Source: Macondimonas sp045864775 (GTDB lineage Bacteria > Pseudomonadota > Gammaproteobacteria > UBA5335). Taken from it: 64,000 nucleotides of DNA. The stretch lies in assembly GCA_045864775.1 (NCBI GenBank), contig BTVR01000002.1, forward strand, positions 186,001-250,000. The letters run 5' to 3'. This document shows, piece after piece, positions 53,992 through 62,320 of this stretch. Every line of letters begins with the position of its first letter. The first letter of the stretch is position 1. Under the pieces are notes generated by a model. That model searched no databases. It was not told where the DNA came from and saw only the letters and a list, made by a program, of their open reading frames with translations. Both the position numbers and the translations under genes were made by a program.

Positions 53992-54791
53992 GTCGAAAGG
54001 GAAAGATCCTCGCCGCGCTGCTCGCGGTCCTGGCGCCGGTGTCGGCAGTCGCACTGTGGACATACCTTCCGCAAATGCAGCGCGCCGCGACGTGGCAGAA
54101 CATGGCCTCTCCGGGCCCCCTGTCCAGCGCACATGCGTTTCTCAAAGAGGACTGTGCGGCGTGCCACACGCCGGTGAAGGGCGTGGAGGACGCGACTTGC
54201 GTGGCCTGCCATGCAAACGAGACCGTCCTGGTCCAGCGACAACCGACGGCATTCCATGCCGACATCGCCGGCTCGAACAACTGCGTGGCCTGCCACAAGG
54301 AACACGACGCCGGCCGCAGCCTGCGTGGTATGGACCATGCGGCTTTGACCGACATCATCGTGCGATGGCTCGATCGGGCCCCGGAGGGTCATGAGGGGGC
54401 GGTGCTGCTCGCGCACCTCAAGGCACACCGGCCCGAGGCGCTGCCGGGCAACCTCTCGCTTGCCAACGGCATGACTTACAAGGAGACGCTGCTGGACTGT
54501 GCGAGCTGCCACAAGACCACCGACCCGCACGTCCAGGTCTTCGGAAACGACTGCGCGACATGCCACGGCACGACCACATGGTCGATTGCCGAGTACCGGC
54601 ATCCACCGCCGAGTTCCACCGAGTGCGGCCAGTGCCACCTCGCGCCGCTCAGCCACTACAAGGAGCACTTCGGAATGATGTCCAAGCCGATAGCGGGTGT
54701 CAGGAATGCGGAACCTGAGCAGTGCTATCTCTGCCACCAGACCACTTCATGGAACGACATCCGGGGTGTAGGGATCTACGATCACCATTGA
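53988..54791 (+). CDS. Seven-heme periplasmic cytochrome c
   Basis: Encodes 267 aa from ATG 53988. One N-terminal membrane anchor or signal helix (residues 7-27). Seven CxxCH heme sites are seen at residues 56-60, 71-75, 99-103, 171-175, 189-193, 213-217 and 246-250, with many extra His for bis-His ligation. The spacing is like NapC/NrfH or tetraheme-duplicated cytochromes, but no closer family is recognised. It should take electrons from the membrane cytochrome and pass them to a periplasmic acceptor. Coupled to the preceding gene by four-base overlap. Confidence 0.9.
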   Translation: MSRKGKILAALLAVLAPVSAVALWTYLPQMQRAATWQNMASPGPLSSAHAFLKEDCAACHTPVKGVEDATCVACHANETVLVQRQPTAFHADIAGSNNCVACHKEHDAGRSLRGMDHAALTDIIVRWLDRAPEGHEGAVLLAHLKAHRPEALPGNLSLANGMTYKETLLDCASCHKTTDPHVQVFGNDCATCHGTTTWSIAEYRHPPPSSTECGQCHLAPLSHYKEHFGMMSKPIAGVRNAEPEQCYLCHQTTSWNDIRGVGIYDHH

Positions 54792-54797
54792 CCGGAT

Positions 54798-55187
54798 ATG
54801 CCGATGAGCGCTGATTTGCCACATGCGGCGATCGGGATCGCGGTCGCGGGATTCGAGTTGTTCGGCGTCGGGGTCATCACCCTGGGCAGCGTGTTGGCTT
54901 GCGGCCGATTCGCCTTCATCCACAAGGGGTTCGAACTGACGGCGCGATATCACTCCCTGCGGCAGGAGCTCGGCGGCGCGATCGTACTGGGCCTGGAATT
55001 TCTCGTGGCCGCCGACATCATCCGAACCGTTACGATCGATCCCTCGCTGCAGGGCGTCGCGATCCTTGCGCTGATCGTGCTGATCCGAACCTTTTTGAGC
55101 GTCGCACTTCAAATCGAGATCGAGAGAGGATGGTCGTGGCGGCGCAATCGACCCTCCCCGCCCGACCACCCGAGTACCTGCAACTGA
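54798..55187 (+). CDS. DUF1622 membrane protein
   Basis: Encodes 129 aa from ATG 54798 (a second ATG is at 54804). Three membrane helices: GIAVAGFELFGVGVITLGSVLA, a middle part with LGGAIVLGLEFLVAADIIRTV, and VAILALIVLIRTFLSVALQIEIE. LVAADIIRT and VRTFLS-type ends are marks of the DUF1622 family. Function unknown. It starts six bases after the cytochrome c gene, so may be part of the same unit. The 114 bp that follow hold nothing recognised. Confidence 0.85.
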   Translation: MPMSADLPHAAIGIAVAGFELFGVGVITLGSVLACGRFAFIHKGFELTARYHSLRQELGGAIVLGLEFLVAADIIRTVTIDPSLQGVAILALIVLIRTFLSVALQIEIERGWSWRRNRPSPPDHPSTCN

Positions 55188-55301
55188 GTGGTCGGGCCGG
55201 TCAGTTCAAGAACGGCTTCGTCCGACGACCGCACTGGCCGAGAACCTGGTCGCTTGACCCTGACGATCAACGAGGCCTGAACGAGGCCGCCAGGCGGTGC
55301 T

Positions 55302-55505
55302 TCACGGAGCGATCCAAACCGCCTGGTAGCCGGACTTGGTCAGTGTGGCCTCGACGATCTCACGGGGCTGGTTGGAGACGACCTGCACCCGTCGGGCAGG
55401 AACATCGGCGTGAACCCGCGCAGCCGGGTCGACGGACTGGATGGCGCGCGTGACGCCTCGGACGCAGCCGCCGCAAGTCATGTTCTGGATGTGGAACGTC
55501 TGCAT
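55302..55505 (-). CDS. copZ: Copper chaperone with heavy-metal-associated domain
   Basis: Encodes 67 aa, a single HMA domain of ferredoxin-like fold with the MTCGGC metal site (IQNMTCGGCVRGV) near the N-terminus. It should carry Cu(I) in the cytoplasm to the CopA ATPase encoded divergently 145 bp away. A CueR-type promoter lies directly upstream. Confidence 0.93.
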   Translation of the reverse strand: MQTFHIQNMTCGGCVRGVTRAIQSVDPAARVHADVPARRVQVVSNQPREIVEATLTKSGYQAVWIAP

Positions 55506-55535
55506 GGGACAACTCCTGTTGGTTTGCGTACGGCT

Positions 55536-55566
55536 ATCATGGACCTTGCCATCGTTGGAAGGTCAA
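55536..55566 (-). promoter_or_regulatory. CueR-type promoter for copZ
   Basis: On the minus strand: -35 TTGACC (55566-55561), spacer of exactly 19 bp, -10 CATGAT (55541-55536). The spacer holds the dyad ACCTTCC...GGCAAGGT, the CueR operator form. The long spacer is the hallmark of MerR-family activated promoters. Confidence 0.85.
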
Positions 55567-55592
55567 GGGTTCACAGGCCGGCCGCGCAAGCG

Positions 55593-55623
55593 TTGACCTT
55601 CCCACCGTGGTAAGCCACAGACT
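55593..55623 (+). promoter_or_regulatory. CueR-type promoter for the CopA ATPase
   Basis: On the plus strand: -35 TTGACC (55593-55598), 19-bp spacer beginning TTCCCACCGTGGTAAG, -10 CAGACT (55618-55623). The first half-site ACCTTCC matches the copZ operator; the second (GGTAAG) is weaker. It lies 28 bp before the copA start. Confidence 0.68.
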
Positions 55624-55650
55624 CGGCCATCGACCCCATCGTACGGCGAG

Positions 55651-58221
55651 ATGAACATGGATTCCCCTTCACAAGACGCCTCCCTCCGACTGGAGGCGGT
55701 GCGCCTACCCATCGCGGGAATGCGCGGCACTTCCTGCGCCGGCCGGATCGAGCAGGCACTGAGGGCCGTCCCCGGCGTTCACGGTGCGAGCGTCGATCCC
55801 GCATCCGGATGGGCCGACGTGCAGACCGTGGCACCGGCCGACCACCGGACACTGGCCCGGGCCATCGAGAGGGCGGGCTATGCGGTTCCGATCATCAAGA
55901 CCGAACTCGCCATCGAGGGCATGACCTGCGCGTCCTGCGTCGGACGTGTGGAGCGCGCACTGCGTACCGTCCCCGGCGTGACGGCGGCACGCGTCAACCT
56001 GGCGACAGAGCGCGCAGTCGTGGAAGGTGGTGTGGACGCCAGGTTGCTGATCCAGGCCATCGACGACGCGGGATACGCGGCGCGGCCGATCGACCGGGCG
56101 TCCTCGCGCGAGGTCGATGACGCGGTCCGCAAGGACGCCGAGCAGGCGGCCCTGAAACGCGCCGTGGCCGTGTCCATCGCGCTGACCTTGCCGGTGGTTG
56201 TGCTGGAGATGGGTGCGCACCTCGTTCCCGGCGTGCATCACCTGATCAACCGCACCCTCGGCATGCAGTGGAACTGGGTCATCCAGTTCGCGCTGACGAC
56301 ACTGGTGATCCTCGGGCCGGGCCGGCGCTTTTACCAGCATGGCTTTCCCGCGCTGTTCCGCCTGGCGCCGGACATGAACTCGCTGGTCGCGGTCGGTACC
56401 CTGGCGGCTTACGCCTACTCGCTGGTTGCGACCTTCATGCCTGCGCTGTTGCCCGCGGAAGCGGTCAACGTCTATTACGAGGCGGCGGCCGTCATCGTCA
56501 CTTTGATTCTCATCGGCCGCTTTCTGGAAGCGCGGGCCAGGGGGCGCGCCTCCCAGGCGATCCAGCGGCTGATCGGGTTGCAGGCGCGGACCGCGCGAGT
56601 GCGCCGTGACGAGGAGACGGCCGAGATCGCCCTCGGCAACGTCGTGCCGGGGGATATTGTCGAAGTGCGACCAGGCGAACGTGTGCCGGTCGACGGCGAA
56701 GTGATCGATGGCGACAGCTACGTCGATGAGTCCATGATCACGGGCGAGCCGGTGCCGGTGGCAAAGACCGCCGGCAGCGCGGTGGTCGGCGGTACGGTCA
56801 ACCAGAACGGCGCGCTGGCTTTCCGTGCGACCGCGGTAGGCGAGGCCACGGTACTCTCCCGGATCATCCGCATGGTGGAGGAAGCGCAGGGCTCCAAGCT
56901 GCCGATCCAGGCACTGGTCGACAAGGTAACGTTGTGGTTCGTCCCGGTCGTGATCGGTGTGGCGCTGCTGACGTTCCTCGTCTGGCTCGCCTTCGGCCCG
57001 GCACCGGCGCTGACGTTCGCGCTGGTCAATGCAGTCGCCGTGCTGATCATCGCCTGTCCCTGCGCCATGGGGCTGGCCACGCCCACGTCGATCATGGTCG
57101 GCACCGGGCGCGGCGCCGAAATGGGCGTGTTGTTCCGCAAGGGCGAAGCCTTGCAGTGGCTCAAGGATGCGAAGGTCATCGCACTGGACAAGACCGGCAC
57201 GCTGACCGAAGGCCGGCCGGTGCTCACCGATCTGGAACTGGCCGAAGGCTTCGATCGCGCGCAGGTACTGGCGCGGATCGCGGCCGTCGAGGCGAAGTCG
57301 GAACACCCCGTCGGCCATGCCATCGTGGAAGCCGCCCAAGCCCAAGGCCTGGTCTTGCCGGCGGTCGCTGGCTTCAGGTCCGAGACCGGGTTCGGCGTCG
57401 AGGCGATGGTGGACGGAGTGAGTATCCAGATCGGCGCCGACCGTTACATGCACCGGCTGGGCCTGGATGTGGCCACCTTTTCCAGTATCGCGGAGCGGCT
57501 GGGCGACGAGGGCAAATCGCCGCTCTACGCCGCGATCGACGGAAAGCTCGCGGCCGTCATCGCCGTTGCCGATCCGATCAAGGACACCACGCCCGAGGCC
57601 ATCGCCGCGCTGCACGCGCTGGGCCTCAAGGTAGCCATGATCACCGGCGACAATCGGCGCACAGCCGAGGCCATCGCCCGCCGTCTCGGCATCGACGAGG
57701 TGGTCGCCGAAGTGCTTCCGGAGGGCAAGATCGAGACGGTGCGCCGTCTCAGGGCCGTTCACGGCCATCTGGTGTTCGTGGGTGACGGCATCAATGATGC
57801 GCCGGCCCTGGCCGAGGCCGAGGTGGGCATCGCCATCGGCACGGGCACCGACATCGCGATCGAGGCGGCCGACGTGGTGCTGATGTCGGGCAGCCTCAAG
57901 GGCGTGCCCAACGCCATCGCCCTGTCGAAGGGGACGATCCGCAACATCCGGCAGAATCTGTTCTGGGCGTTCGGCTACAACGCCGCCCTGATCCCGGTCG
58001 CCGCTGGCGTGCTCTATCCGGCCTACGGCGTCCTGCTCTCGCCAGTGTTCGCGGCAGGCGCCATGGCGTTGTCGAGCGTCTTCGTCCTCGGCAACGCACT
58101 CAGGCTGCGGCGGTTTCACCCGCCCGTGGCGTCCGCGGTGACTGGCCGGCCCGATGTTTCGAGAGAGGCCGTCGCGTCCGCCGGCCACGGTGCCACCGGG
58201 TCGGGGTCGAAAGGAGGATGA
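55651..58221 (+). CDS. copA: Cu(I)-exporting P1B-type ATPase
   Basis: Encodes 856 aa (start at 55651, or 55657). Two N-terminal HMA domains: the first has lost one ligand Cys (GMRGTSCAG instead of GMTCxxC), while the second is intact (EGMTCASCVGR). Eight membrane helices follow, with CPC in IIACPCAMGLATPTS, the phosphorylation site DKTGTLTEG, TGE in ITGEPVPV and the hinge GDGINDAPAL. It pumps Cu(I) out of the cytoplasm. A Met/His-poor C-terminus ends 1 bp before the cueR start codon. CueR-type control is predicted upstream. Confidence 0.97.
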   Translation: MNMDSPSQDASLRLEAVRLPIAGMRGTSCAGRIEQALRAVPGVHGASVDPASGWADVQTVAPADHRTLARAIERAGYAVPIIKTELAIEGMTCASCVGRVERALRTVPGVTAARVNLATERAVVEGGVDARLLIQAIDDAGYAARPIDRASSREVDDAVRKDAEQAALKRAVAVSIALTLPVVVLEMGAHLVPGVHHLINRTLGMQWNWVIQFALTTLVILGPGRRFYQHGFPALFRLAPDMNSLVAVGTLAAYAYSLVATFMPALLPAEAVNVYYEAAAVIVTLILIGRFLEARARGRASQAIQRLIGLQARTARVRRDEETAEIALGNVVPGDIVEVRPGERVPVDGEVIDGDSYVDESMITGEPVPVAKTAGSAVVGGTVNQNGALAFRATAVGEATVLSRIIRMVEEAQGSKLPIQALVDKVTLWFVPVVIGVALLTFLVWLAFGPAPALTFALVNAVAVLIIACPCAMGLATPTSIMVGTGRGAEMGVLFRKGEALQWLKDAKVIALDKTGTLTEGRPVLTDLELAEGFDRAQVLARIAAVEAKSEHPVGHAIVEAAQAQGLVLPAVAGFRSETGFGVEAMVDGVSIQIGADRYMHRLGLDVATFSSIAERLGDEGKSPLYAAIDGKLAAVIAVADPIKDTTPEAIAALHALGLKVAMITGDNRRTAEAIARRLGIDEVVAEVLPEGKIETVRRLRAVHGHLVFVGDGINDAPALAEAEVGIAIGTGTDIAIEAADVVLMSGSLKGVPNAIALSKGTIRNIRQNLFWAFGYNAALIPVAAGVLYPAYGVLLSPVFAAGAMALSSVFVLGNALRLRRFHPPVASAVTGRPDVSREAVASAGHGATGSGSKGG

Positions 58222-58222
58222 C

Positions 58223-58696
58223 GTGAACATCGGTGAAGCAGCGAACGCTTCAGGGGTATCGGCCAAGATGATCCGCTACTACGAGGCGACCGGCTTGATC
58301 CCAGCGGCCAGCCGCACGGACGCAGGTTACCGGAACTACACAGAGAACGACGTGCACGTGCTGCGCTTCGTGCGGCGGGCGCGGGATCTGGGGTTTTCCG
58401 TCGCCGAGATCGATGGCCTGCTGCAGCTCTGGCGGAACCGCCGCCGGCGCAGTGCGGACGTCAAGCGCATCGCCCTGGGCCATATCGAAGATCTGCGGCA
58501 ACGGATCGCGGACATGCAGGAGATGGCTGGCACGCTCCAGCAACTGGTGATGGGCTGCTCGGGAGACGATCGGCCCGATTGCCCGATCCTGGCCGATCTG
58601 GAACAGCCATCGGCAGCGGCGGCGGGAGAACCCAAACGCCGACGTGGCGCGGTCGATGAGCCTGGGGTCCGGAAGCGCAAGACCCCGCGCAGGTAG
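58223..58696 (+). CDS. cueR: MerR-family Cu(I) regulator CueR
   Basis: Encodes 157 aa from GTG 58223 with AAGGAGG seven bases upstream. HTH NIGEAANASGVSAKMIRYYEATGLI, coiled-coil, and the CueR metal loop GCSGDDRPDCPIL with two Cys separated by seven residues, which chooses Cu(I)/Ag(I). An extra basic tail (PKRRRGAVDE...RKRKTPRR) of about 25 residues follows. It is the probable activator of copZ and copA through the 19-bp-spacer promoters. Confidence 0.95.
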   Translation: MNIGEAANASGVSAKMIRYYEATGLIPAASRTDAGYRNYTENDVHVLRFVRRARDLGFSVAEIDGLLQLWRNRRRRSADVKRIALGHIEDLRQRIADMQEMAGTLQQLVMGCSGDDRPDCPILADLEQPSAAAAGEPKRRRGAVDEPGVRKRKTPRR

Positions 58697-58750
58697 AACG
58701 GACCCGCGATAGGTCTTGCGACCCGCTGGCCGAGCGGGAATGACATTGCA

Positions 58751-58776
58751 ATGACGGGAATGTAATGGACGGGTCA
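58751..58776 (+). promoter_or_regulatory. CopR-type box, copy C
   Basis: Read on the plus strand toward the multicopper oxidase: ATGACGGGAATGTAATG then GACGGGTCA, followed after 23 bp by TAAGCT (58800-58805). Its first 17 bases equal copy A. It explains part of the 342-bp gap 58697-59038, in which no gene is supported. Confidence 0.75.
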
Positions 58777-59038
58777 TCCCGGCGAAAGAGACCCCCTCCT
58801 AAGCTGACCGTGATGACGCGAGTTCCATGGCCTTGTGCTCGATCCCGACCGTTGCATGATTCCTGTGTCCCTTATCCATTGGGAATTCCGGCCACTGCCG
58901 CGGCGCTCGTCTTGCGCACGCTGAACGGCATCCGTCCCCACGATGGCGTCTCCGGCGTCGCGGGTTCCCATCGCCTGGATCGTGGCGATGAACCGGGCGC
59001 CCTTGCGGCCAGCCCCTACCGATCATAGGAGATCATGC

Positions 59039-60916
59039 ATGCGATCCAGACCTTCAGGTGCGAACGTCGAAGAACAACGCCTGCTTTCCCGAAGGCAGTT
59101 CGTTCAAGGGTTGGCGGCGGGGGGGGCGGTGCTGGGCCTGGGGCTGTGGCCGAAGCAAAGCTGGGCACTACGCTCTCCGGGCCAGCTCGAAGTTCTCGCC
59201 GGCACGCAGTTTGACCTGAGCGTGGGCGAGACCGCGGTCAACTACACGGGCAAGACGCGGCCCGCCATCACCGTCAACGGTTCGGTGCCCGCACCGATCC
59301 TGCGCTGGAAGGAAGGCACTCGGGTGCAGCTGCGGGTCCGCAACGACCTGCCCCCAGGCTCGATCCACGGCGACTCCACGTCGATCCACTGGCACGGCAT
59401 CCTGCTGCCGGCCAACATGGACGGCGTGCCGGGCCTGAGCTTCGACGGGATCAATCGTGGCGAGAGCTACCTGTACGAGTTCGATGTTCGCCAGGGCGGC
59501 ACCTACTGGTACCACAGCCACTCCGGCTTCCAGGAACAGGGCGGCATGTACGGGCCGCTGATCATCGATCCCATCGAACCCGAGCCGTTCTCCTACGACC
59601 GCGACTACGTGGTGTTCCTGTCCGACTGGACCGACATGGATCCTGCGCGTCTGTTCGCCCGCCTGAAGAAGTTGTCGGTGTACGACAACTACTACCAGCG
59701 GACGGTAGGGGACTTCTTCCGCGACGTAAGCAACGACGGGCTGCGTGCGACCCTGAGCGACCGCGCGGCCTGGGGCCGCATGCGGATGACCCCGACCGAC
59801 CTGTCCGACGTCAATGCCCATACCTACACCTATCTGATGAACGGTACCACCTCGCTGGGCAACTGGACTGGCCTCTTTCGTCCCGGCGAGAAGATTCGGC
59901 TGCGTTTCATCAACGGCTCGGCCATGACCTATTTCGACGTGCGCATCCCGGGTCTGAAAATGACGGTTGTCGAAGTCGACGGTCAGTATGTGCACCCACT
60001 GACGGTGGACGAGTTGCGGATCGCCACTGCCGAAACATTCGACGTGATCGTCGAGCCTTCTGGTCAGGATGCTTTCACGATCTTTGCCCAGGACAGTGCC
60101 CGTACCGGCTACGTCAGCGGCACGCTGGCGGTGCGTGAAGGGCTGCGTGCACCGGTGCCGGCGGTCGATCCGCGTCCGCTGTTGACCATGGCCGACATGG
60201 GACACGGCGACCACGCCGCGCATTCGGGACACGGCGCGACGCCGGCCGCCGCCGATCCGCATGCCGGGCATGGCGCCACACCGGCTTCGGATCCACACGC
60301 TGGCCATGGTGCCGCAGCATCTGTCGATCCACATGCCGGCCACGGCGCCTCGGCCACGGCCATGCAGGGCGCGCCGGCCGGAGGCATGCAGATGCAGGCG
60401 CACCCGGCCAGCGAGACCGGCAACCCCCTGGTCGACATGCAGACCATGACGCCGGCGCCTCGACTGTCCGATCCGGGCATCGGCCTGCGCGGGAACGGCC
60501 GCAAGGTGGCGACGTATGCCGACCTGAAGAGCCTGTTCCCGGATCCCGACGGCCGCGAGCCGGGGCGCACGGTGGAGCTGCACCTGACCGGCCACATGGA
60601 GCGTTTCGCCTGGTCGTTCGACGGGATCAAGTTCGCCGACGCCGCGCCGCTGCGCCTCAACTACGGCGAGCGCATGCGCATCGTGCTGGTGAACGACACC
60701 ATGATGTCGCATCCGATCCATCTGCATGGCGTGTGGAGCGACCTGGAGGACGAACAGGGCAACTTCCATTTGCGCAAGCACACCGTGGACATGCCGCCGG
60801 GCACGAAGCGCAGCTACCGGGTGCGCGCCGATGCACTCGGTCGCTGGGCCTACCACTGCCATCTCTTCTTCCACATGGAGTCTGGAATGTTCCGGGAAGT
60901 GAGGATCGAAGAATGA
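59039..60916 (+). CDS. copA: Periplasmic multicopper oxidase CopA/PcoA
   Basis: Encodes 625 aa from ATG 59039, with AGGAG upstream; the nearby ATG at 59035 is out of frame. A Tat signal (SRRQFVQGLAAGGAVLG) exports it folded. Copper ligands: HWHG (117-120), HSH (159-161), HPIHLHG (558-564) and HCHLFFHM (606-613) with Cys607 for the type 1 site. A Met/His-rich insert at 387-455 has three DPHAGHGA repeats. It oxidises Cu(I) to Cu(II) in the periplasm. The stop overlaps the copB start (ATGATG). Shares the symbol copA with the ATPase by convention; pcoA is equivalent. Confidence 0.96.
   Translation: MRSRPSGANVEEQRLLSRRQFVQGLAAGGAVLGLGLWPKQSWALRSPGQLEVLAGTQFDLSVGETAVNYTGKTRPAITVNGSVPAPILRWKEGTRVQLRVRNDLPPGSIHGDSTSIHWHGILLPANMDGVPGLSFDGINRGESYLYEFDVRQGGTYWYHSHSGFQEQGGMYGPLIIDPIEPEPFSYDRDYVVFLSDWTDMDPARLFARLKKLSVYDNYYQRTVGDFFRDVSNDGLRATLSDRAAWGRMRMTPTDLSDVNAHTYTYLMNGTTSLGNWTGLFRPGEKIRLRFINGSAMTYFDVRIPGLKMTVVEVDGQYVHPLTVDELRIATAETFDVIVEPSGQDAFTIFAQDSARTGYVSGTLAVREGLRAPVPAVDPRPLLTMADMGHGDHAAHSGHGATPAAADPHAGHGATPASDPHAGHGAAASVDPHAGHGASATAMQGAPAGGMQMQAHPASETGNPLVDMQTMTPAPRLSDPGIGLRGNGRKVATYADLKSLFPDPDGREPGRTVELHLTGHMERFAWSFDGIKFADAAPLRLNYGERMRIVLVNDTMMSHPIHLHGVWSDLEDEQGNFHLRKHTVDMPPGTKRSYRVRADALGRWAYHCHLFFHMESGMFREVRIEE
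60254..60349 (+). repeat. Three in-frame DPHAGHGA repeats in the multicopper oxidase
   Basis: DPHAGHGA occurs at residues 406-413, 418-425 and 430-437, one copy every 12 residues (36 bp). They lie in the Met/His-rich insert thought to bind extra copper. Confidence 0.9.
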
Positions 60917-61968
60917 TGCGCGCAAGGAAATCGATGCGGTGGATTGCGCTGGCCGCAGCGTTGTCGCTCCCTCCCGTTGCGGCCTCCGCGCAGCATGCCG
61001 GGCATGGCCAGCCTGCGACGTCAAGTGCGACGACGGACCGGCAGGAAGAAGATGCGACGACGCAGCCTCCCCATGCCGGCATGGATCATTCGAAGCGTTC
61101 GCAGGAGACCCATTCCGAGCACGCCGGCAGTGGTGACGACCACGCGCAGATGGATCATGGACAACAGGACCGTCCGCAGGTCGACCACTCCCAGATGGAC
61201 CATTCCGAGATGGACCATTCCGAGATGGGGAACCCCGCCCTGCCACGCGAACCCATCCCTCCTCTCACCGATGCCGATCGCTCGGCGGCGTTCCCGTTGC
61301 TGAAGGATTACCACAAGCACGGCACCAGCCTGAACTCGTTCTGGCTCATGGACCAGTTGGAAGGGGCGAACACGGATGAAGGCAGGGAGATCGCCTGGGA
61401 GGGGATCGGTTGGGTCGGCAGCGACCTCAACCGCCTCTGGTTGCGAACCAAGGGTCACGCGCTGGACGAAAGCCTGCAGCGCGGGCGGATTGAAGCCTTG
61501 TACGGCCGCGCGATCCATCCCTGGTGGGATGCCGTGGTCGGCGTGCGCCAGGATTTTGGTGACTTCGGTGGAGGTGGAACGCCGGGCAACAACTGGGCCG
61601 CGTTCGGTGTCCAGGGTCTGGCGCCCTACAAGTTCGAGGTGTCGGCAACGGGCTACGTCGGAGAGGACAGCGAGACGGCGGCCATCGTCGAGGTCGAGTA
61701 TGAGATGTTGTTCACCAACCGGTTGATCGCCAATTGGGGTCTCGAAGCCGATTGGTTCGGGCAGAGCGATCCGGAGGAAGTCATCGGTGCGGGCCTGAGT
61801 ACCGTGGAGGGAGGCGTCCGCTTGCGTTACGAGATCACGCGGCAGTTCGCGCCCTACGTGGGATTCGAGCGCGAACGGAGTTTCGGCAAGACGTCGGACC
61901 TGCGCGGGCTTAGCAGTCATTCCAGAACCGACAACCGGTGGGTGATCGGCCTGCGCTTCTGGTTCTGA
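60913..61968 (+). CDS. copB: Outer-membrane copper resistance protein CopB/PcoB
   Basis: Encodes 351 aa from ATG 60913 (60916 also in frame). The signal peptide ends near VAASA. The mature N-terminus is Met/His-rich with DHSQMDHSEMDHSEMG-like repeats, a copper-binding tract. The C-terminal part (from about residue 145) is the CopB beta-barrel with WDAVVGVRQDFG, LAPYKFEVSATGYVGE and a last strand ending in a terminal Phe (WVIGLRFWF), as outer-membrane proteins need. It is encoded together with CopA, as in the copAB and pcoAB systems. Confidence 0.94.
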   Translation: MMRARKSMRWIALAAALSLPPVAASAQHAGHGQPATSSATTDRQEEDATTQPPHAGMDHSKRSQETHSEHAGSGDDHAQMDHGQQDRPQVDHSQMDHSEMDHSEMGNPALPREPIPPLTDADRSAAFPLLKDYHKHGTSLNSFWLMDQLEGANTDEGREIAWEGIGWVGSDLNRLWLRTKGHALDESLQRGRIEALYGRAIHPWWDAVVGVRQDFGDFGGGGTPGNNWAAFGVQGLAPYKFEVSATGYVGEDSETAAIVEVEYEMLFTNRLIANWGLEADWFGQSDPEEVIGAGLSTVEGGVRLRYEITRQFAPYVGFERERSFGKTSDLRGLSSHSRTDNRWVIGLRFWF

Positions 61969-62017
61969 CGAAGCTCTCGGGGCTGGAAAGATGGCAGGGG
62001 TGGGGCCAAGCGCTACC

Positions 62018-62203
62018 TTCTTCTAGGATCGCTTCTGCGACAGGCGAGCCGTCCGAGGCGATCCGGTCGACCACGACGTCCGTGTTGTGGCGTGCGAGAT
62101 AGGTGGCGATGTCCGAGCCGGGTTCCGACCCATGCCGTCGTGGATGCCGGTCGGCATCCACGATCAGGACGGTCACGGATTCGGCATTGGAGATGAAAGC
62201 CAT
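62018..62203 (-). pseudogene. Fragment of a universal-stress-protein gene
   Basis: The stretch from GMAFISNAESVTVLIVDADRH through DIATYLARHNTDVVVDRI to SPVAEAILEEG fits the middle of UspA-family proteins (a strand, then the loop before the second half), but the ATP-binding G-x-x-G end is missing and the frame continues into unrelated sequence overlapping copB. It looks like a decayed remnant, probably of the kind found in stress islands. The remaining gap to the aldo/keto reductase holds nothing else. Confidence 0.45.
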
Positions 62204-62320
62204 GCCCGTATTCTTCCCGGCGATGATGCCCCGGCATCGTCTGCCGCCACCCACTGCCGGCCATCGAAACGCCGTCACCGCCACTCCGCGACGGCCTGGC
62301 GGCGACGCCGGCCCTTCAGA

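Noticed and set aside
58765..59028. An 87-codon open frame between cueR and the multicopper oxidase
   Set aside because: No ribosome site, no motif, and it overlaps the CopR-type box and promoter region.
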